A stretch of 64,000 nucleotides of DNA from NCBI RefSeq assembly GCF_000001735.4, contig NC_003076.8, positions 3,534,001-3,598,000 of the forward strand. The letters run 5' to 3'. Every line of letters starts with the position of its first letter. The stretch's first letter is position 1. Positions 59,583 to 64,000 of the stretch are shown here, piece after piece. A model generated the notes under the pieces. That model did not search any database. It was not told the DNA's origin and saw only the letters and a list, made by a program, of their open reading frames with translations. The DNA is from Arabidopsis thaliana. Taxonomy: Eukaryota; Streptophyta; Magnoliopsida; Brassicales; Brassicaceae. Both the position numbers and the translations under genes were made by a program.

Positions 59583-60800
59583 TCAAAGGCTTGCATCAGC
59601 ATTAGAACCACCACCACCTCCTCTCTTGTTTCCTGTTGTGTTCTTCAGAATCTACACCACATAAAAAACATAACAACTCAAAAGACTTTATTACCACACA
59701 CACACATAGAGATCCAACTTTGCAATCTCATCTTCTCCATTCATATAGAACAAAATGAGTGAGCATTTCAAGAACCATTGAAGAATTTACATGCCTTTTG
59801 AGAGAATATGCGAGTGAATGACCATTTCAAGAACCTACATGCCTTCTGAGAATTAATCTAAAGCTTAAGTTAGCTTCTTAGATCCTTTTAACTAACTAAA
59901 CTAATTATTGGTCAATCCTAGACTCGTAAATGTGATAAACCAGTACTGTGATATATCAAAAAACAAATGGCAAAAGCATTGACGTTGCAGGTTAAGTCAA
60001 CAGTAAGATCGACAAAACGTACATGTCTAAGCATCTGGTTCTCGTTCTGAAGAGTAGAGAGTCGCTCTTCAAGTTCAGAGTTTTTGTTCTCCAAGTCTTT
60101 CACTCTGTTTTCCAACTCGCTCAAGTAAGCCTTTTTCCTCTCTCTTGCTTGCTGAGCTGAAACTCTGTTCCTCAACAACCTTTTCACCACAAAATTACCA
60201 AACAACCCCATCACGCAACCGTTATTTAACATAATCACCTTCCATATAAAGGGTAAAAATGTAAATTCAATGAATAGAGAAAAAGACACCTCTTCAGCCG
60301 CTTGTTCTCTTTCTCCGCCGGTGTCCTCCCTCGCTTCCTTTGACTTTCTCCGACAGTCGCCTGTGTCCGCTCCTGACCGGTCGCCGATCCAGATTCTCTA
60401 CCGGAAGTTTCTTTTCCGACAGCTTCTCCTCCAAACTCCGGCACTCGCCGTATCTCCTCATCGCTTTCAATTCCTTTAAAACATAAAAGAGACTTTAGAC
60501 GAAAAGTTTCAAACTTTTTAAATACAATAAAAAATTGCAGATCTTCTGGGGGAGACTAAAAGTTGTGAATCTAGATGTGAATCAATGGTGATACAAAATC
60601 TAGATGTGAATTTACTAGATATCCAATGCATGAGAATGAAAATCAATGAGATCACTCGTTGGGAGAAGATATGAAAATAAAACAATCGACAATTTTTGTT
60701 TACCTTCTTTGATCTCCAAATGTGGAGCAGAGCTTGATGACCTCTCGCTGCTTGATGGTAAAGAGCTTGCAGCTAAAGAGCTAGTCGCTTGTTCCTGCAT
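59583..60800 (-). CDS. HY5: bZIP transcription factor HY5
   Basis: Central nuclear activator of photomorphogenesis, degraded in darkness through COP1. Exons are 60800-60704, 60473-60290, 60179-60023 and 59651-59583, giving 168 residues. The N-terminal serine-rich segment is followed by the COP1-binding motif [13 protein letters not shown], which overlaps the exon 2 start with its casein-kinase-II-type serine site. The basic region [20 protein letters not shown] and leucine zipper [19 protein letters not shown] fill exons 2-3. The last exon encodes a glycine-rich end. A CACGTT T/G-box lies on the coding strand about 280 bases upstream (complement of 61077-61082), the element class through which HY5 is reported to regulate itself. 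Confidence 0.98.
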
Positions 60801-61556
60801 TTTTCTTACTCTTTGAAGATCGATCAGGCGAGAGAGAGAGGGAAAGATTTGTTGTCTTAGTAGCGAAGCTGGTGAAAAGGATAAAGAGGAAAAGAGCGGG
60901 ACTTGGGATTTACAGAAGAACTTGGAAAGAATCTAATTGCGAGACATTTTGGGAAGGAATAGATTACTCTGGCTACCGCCGTCAGATCTCTGAAGAATCG
61001 AACGGATATCGAGAGTGAATCGTGGAGAAAGGTGAGCCTTGAGGAAATACAAGGATCCAAAGGCAATTGAGATTGGAACGTGGGTGGATTTTAGCCGTTA
61101 GATCTGGTTAGCATCTTACGGTGAATAATGGATAGGGGAGCTAATTGGGTGGGCCCCATTCCTGTCCTTGGACAGAAAAGTTTGGTCTGAGTTCTTTCAT
61201 TCTGTCACATGGCCCACGCCTAGGGCAGTGCTTTCAAAAGTGTCGTGAAAGTAATTTATTTTATTTTTGGTGATTTGTTTTTGTCATGCATTAAAATTAA
61301 ACTTTATAGCCGCCATAAACCAAACAAAGTTGAAACGGTTTTCTACAAGACACAATCTCAGCAAGGAAATAACTAAAAACTGAATACAAGATATCCTAAA
61401 ATTTCATAGTCCAACATATCCAGCCACACCATTGGACAGAATCTACTACTATAAACACTCCTCGTATCACCAAAAAAACTTGTCCTTGACGACAATGTTG
61501 ATGAGTTTCTGAGAATCAAGTATACAAATCATTGCCATCTCAACGTTAACATTAGA
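60801..61556. other. Intergenic: HY5 promoter/5' UTR and OCP3 3' flank
   Basis: HY5 leader sequence (CT-rich on the coding strand, about 60801-60900) and promoter, including a T/G-box at 61077-61082 and GGGCCC near 61151. The right part is the OCP3 3' UTR. No additional gene. Confidence 0.6.
61077..61082 (-). promoter_or_regulatory. T/G-box (CACGTT) upstream of HY5
   Basis: AACGTG on the plus strand is CACGTT on the HY5 coding strand, about 277 bases before the ATG. HY5 and related bZIP/bHLH factors bind ACGT-core boxes, and autoregulation of HY5 through a T/G-box is reported in the literature. Binding at this exact site is inferred. Confidence 0.5.
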
Positions 61557-63076
61557 TCAAACCGGAGCTTGATATGGAGCTCGCTTATCTGGAACTCCGT
61601 CTTCTGCTCTTTTATCTTCGAACCACTTCAAAACTCGCTTCCTTGGAAGATTGGTCACTTGAACAATGCTGCTAACCACAGCATTCTATTCACAGCATCA
61701 TCAAACATGATCATATGTGAGATAGAGCATTCAAGTAACATAGAAATTGATTCAAATGTAAAAGGAGAATCCTTACAGTGGGTCGTTTTGATCTTCTGTA
61801 AACTTTCTCTAGCGTTTCAATGTGAGCTTTCTTCACTCTTTTCTGAGCAGACCATCTCTGTTGCATCACATGAACTGCTTCATCTTTTACTTTTTCCTTA
61901 GGTTCGACCACAACATCTTCAGCTGATAATGATTCCACAGGACTTGGATCAGGTGAGGAGTTCTCAGGTGCTGCTACTGGCGGTTTTTCATCTGGTAGTG
62001 TAGCACTTAGCATTAGCAGCTTTGGAGGCGGGTCACGAAGCAATTCAAGAACATAAGCCCTGTCAAGACAAACCTCAGCTGCCAGATTTTTAATCTACAG
62101 ATCACAACAAAACCATCCGTTATCAATTATGCATTTGAAAACCAGAGAACTACTTGTTCTTTGTCAACTCTTAAACAATTCGTAAGCAAAATCTCCAAAG
62201 CAGACACTAACTCAAGCACTATGCTTTACACAATGTATTCAACATCACTTCAACACTGAACTAAAACTTACACTAGTTTTACGACGCCCAGCTTTCAATG
62301 CATAAGCCAGTCTTTTAAGCTGCCAATTCTTCAGCTTAGTCGGTCTTTCATCTTCTTCGCTGTCATCATCATCATCATCATTATCATCATCATCATTATC
62401 ATCATCATCATTATCAACATCAACATCAACATCACCAGTGACTGAACCAAACAAGTCGATGTCATCAACATCGTCACCAACACCCAATGCTCGAGCTAAC
62501 TCATCGGCTAATGCCTCTAACTCTTCCTCACTTATCTCCTCATCATCCGAGTTATCATTCTTCAAATCTTCTTCTAAAAGATTAAACAATGCCTCAAATG
62601 GATCCTCCTCCTCCTCACCTCCTCCATTATCAGCTCCATCCAAACTTTTCTGCCACAAACCATGAAATCAAAGGCTGATACAAAATCAAAAAGAGCCAAA
62701 GTCTAATTCGAGGATTCACCAATTCTAACCGATAATAGCTCACTTAGTTAGTGTATCCAAATTCTAGTCAAATTCGGCGAAAGCAGCAGGTAAGAGCAAT
62801 TGCGAACATAAATCATTCTCATTCTGATTTTCTTACCTTTTTGTTTTTCTTCGGAGACGAAGAAGACGAAGACACGAATCCTTTTCGATTCTTGCCACGA
62901 GCAAAAACAAGTACAGACCGAGACGGATTGAGAATTGGAAGAGATAGACCACAAGGACTAGCGTTCCGATTCCGAAACAGAACTCTGTTGACGGATAATC
63001 CTGACGACGAAGAAAACGACGGAGGATGAAGATGAGAGACGACGCCGGCAGAAGATAGAGCCATGGCTTTTATCAT
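61557..63076 (-). CDS. OCP3: Homeodomain-like protein OCP3
   Basis: OVEREXPRESSOR OF CATIONIC PEROXIDASE 3, a regulator of defence to necrotrophs and drought, also linked to chloroplast functions. Exons are 63076-62837, 62649-62272, 62094-61777 and 61685-61557, giving 354 residues. The N-terminus (about 1-60, Ser/Arg-rich, few acidic residues) resembles a plastid transit peptide. A long acidic middle contains a poly-Asp run. The C-terminal homeobox-like domain runs from QRWSAQKRVKKAHIETLEKV to PRKRVLKWFEDKRAEDG. The start at 63076 (MIKAMALSSAG) is preferred; a second ATG four codons on is possible. The gene is divergent from the next one, with 244 bases between the start codons. Confidence 0.96.
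62360..62432 (-). repeat. ATC/GAT microsatellite encoding poly-Asp in OCP3
   Basis: Runs of ATCATCATC interrupted by ATT and ACA codes, on the complement GAT repeats, encode Asp/Asn runs (DNDDDDNDDDDN) in the acidic middle of OCP3. Trinucleotide tracts like this vary in length between accessions. Confidence 0.85.
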
Positions 63077-63320
63077 CAAAACTGTTTGCTGTTTTCAGCA
63101 GCAGTGAGAAAAATAATCGGATTTTTATATGAATCTTTGTAAACGACGTCGTTTATCCCTTAAAGATCTAAACACTGACTCCGTTTTGTGTTTACAGTGT
63201 AGCAAAGCGTGTCGTTTATAAAGTATTTATTTTGTTCTTCGTCGTTATCGTCTGGTAACAACGGGTCCACTCTGCATCTCTCTCTCTCTCTCTAGATTTG
63301 ATTTCTTTGCGGGCTTGTTA
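63077..63320. promoter_or_regulatory. Divergent promoter of OCP3 and the next gene
   Basis: Only 244 bases separate the two start codons. The segment contains AACGACGTCGTTT (ACGT-core palindrome, about 63142-63154), a related CGTCGTTA near 63240, and a CT microsatellite (about 63277-63292) in the leader of the right-hand gene. It may act as a bidirectional promoter. Confidence 0.5.
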
Positions 63321-64000
63321 ATGGCGAACCCAGGGCAATCAAAGGGATGGATAAAGAAATGGACGTCTATGGCTTCATCGGTTTACTTCGTCTTGATCTT
63401 ATTCCAGATCCCTCTCTTCAGGTAAATTCATACTAAAACAAACTCTCAGCTGCGTAATTCGAACCCTATATTTCGTTATCTAGTGATGCGTCTATGAATC
63501 CGATATGTGGACGACGCTTAGTCTTTCTCTTGCGTAAGGTTGATTAATGAAAAACTTGATTTCTGATTCATTTTCAAGTTTCCGCATTTTTGTGTAGCTG
63601 GTTTTAGTATGAAACTCTAAGCTGATTCAAAATTTTATCAGTTGATTAGAATCTTAATAATATGGATCATTAGTCATTACTTGGTTTGTTTGTCTCTCTG
63701 GTTGATCTGACTTGAATCGTAATCTTAAAAACAGAGTTCCATGTAGATCTGGTATGTGTTCATCGCCAATCCATGTGACATCGTCTCAGTTGATTTCTAG
63801 TGAGATCTTTCCTGTTCCGATGATTAAGGCTCTCTTATACCCTGGTGCTGTAGTCAATGGCCTTGCCATCAACATGACATTTCCAAAGTGGGAAAATGTG
63901 TTAGATATCTACAATCTCACCAATGTGAAAGAAGCTTCTGCAGTGACCGATCTTCAACGCCTAGAGGTTCGCTTATTCTATCTCAAGAGCTCCTAACACA
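63321..64000 (+). CDS. Unknown membrane protein, 5' part
   Basis: The start of a gene that runs off the window. Exon 1 is 63321-63421 and exon 2 is 63735-63966, followed by a GTTCGC donor; the AG plus A join makes arginine. The protein begins MANPGQSKGWIKKWTSMASS, then a hydrophobic helix VYFVLILFQIPLF (about residues 21-33), then a probably luminal or extracytosolic region with SSPIHVTSSQLISSE and NMTFPKWENVLDIYNLTN containing N-glycosylation sequons. I do not recognise a known domain; the position corresponds to AT5G11280, which I recall only as uncharacterised. Confidence 0.75.

Overview
This window is plant nuclear DNA, almost certainly Arabidopsis thaliana (or a very close relative), short arm of chromosome 5 around AT5G11100-AT5G11280. 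That placement is recalled from the gene order and could not be checked against a database here. Exons have GT/AG borders, introns are short and AT-rich, promoters carry Site II (GGCCCA) and telo-box (AAACCCTA) motifs, and the assembled proteins read as well-known Arabidopsis genes in the expected order. Spliced models were built by hand from reading frame and splice signals. Every complete model closes in frame.

Layout: the 3' end of a synaptotagmin (SYT4, 72-1221, +); sucrose-phosphate synthase (SPS2F, 2426-6901, +); a GT47 exostosin-like glycosyltransferase (8320-10724, +); a pEARLI4-like coiled-coil protein (11343-12068, +) convergent with the R-SNARE VAMP713 (12625-13844, -); adenine phosphoribosyltransferase APT5 (16774-17986, +). 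Next comes a tandem segmental duplication: UAP56a/RH15 (19334-22646, +) convergent with GLR2.6 (23261-27575, -), then a unique spacer with the wax regulator SHN2 (30976-32051, +), then UAP56b/RH56 (33389-36686, +) convergent with GLR2.5 (37231-40742, -). After that: an orphan plant-specific gene (42946-43854, +), a tRNA-Gly(TCC) gene (44296-44366, -), a nucleotide-sugar/triose-phosphate transporter-like gene (46562-47617, +), a Utp5/WDR43-like WD40 gene (48949-52782, +), a degraded copy of the mitochondrial ribosomal protein L47/uL29m gene (53252-53928, -), a TIR-NBS-LRR gene (53978-57960, -) with fragments of a second TIR-NBS gene upstream, HY5 (59583-60800, -), OCP3 (61557-63076, -) and the start of an unknown membrane protein gene (63321 onward, +).

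The genes do not form one pathway. The duplicated pair supplies two mRNA-export helicases with the same predicted protein and two clade-2 glutamate receptor-like channels. The other genes are single housekeeping, signalling or defence genes.

I found no operon-like system, CRISPR array or clearly new machinery. The best non-textbook signals are the cryptic L47 copy, a recursive-splice-like AG/GTAATA junction and a tandemly repeated intron that are both conserved between the two UAP56 copies, a Harbinger-type MITE in only one GLR copy, two tiny poly(A) insertions flanked by target-site duplications, and TIR-NBS relics beside the resistance gene.
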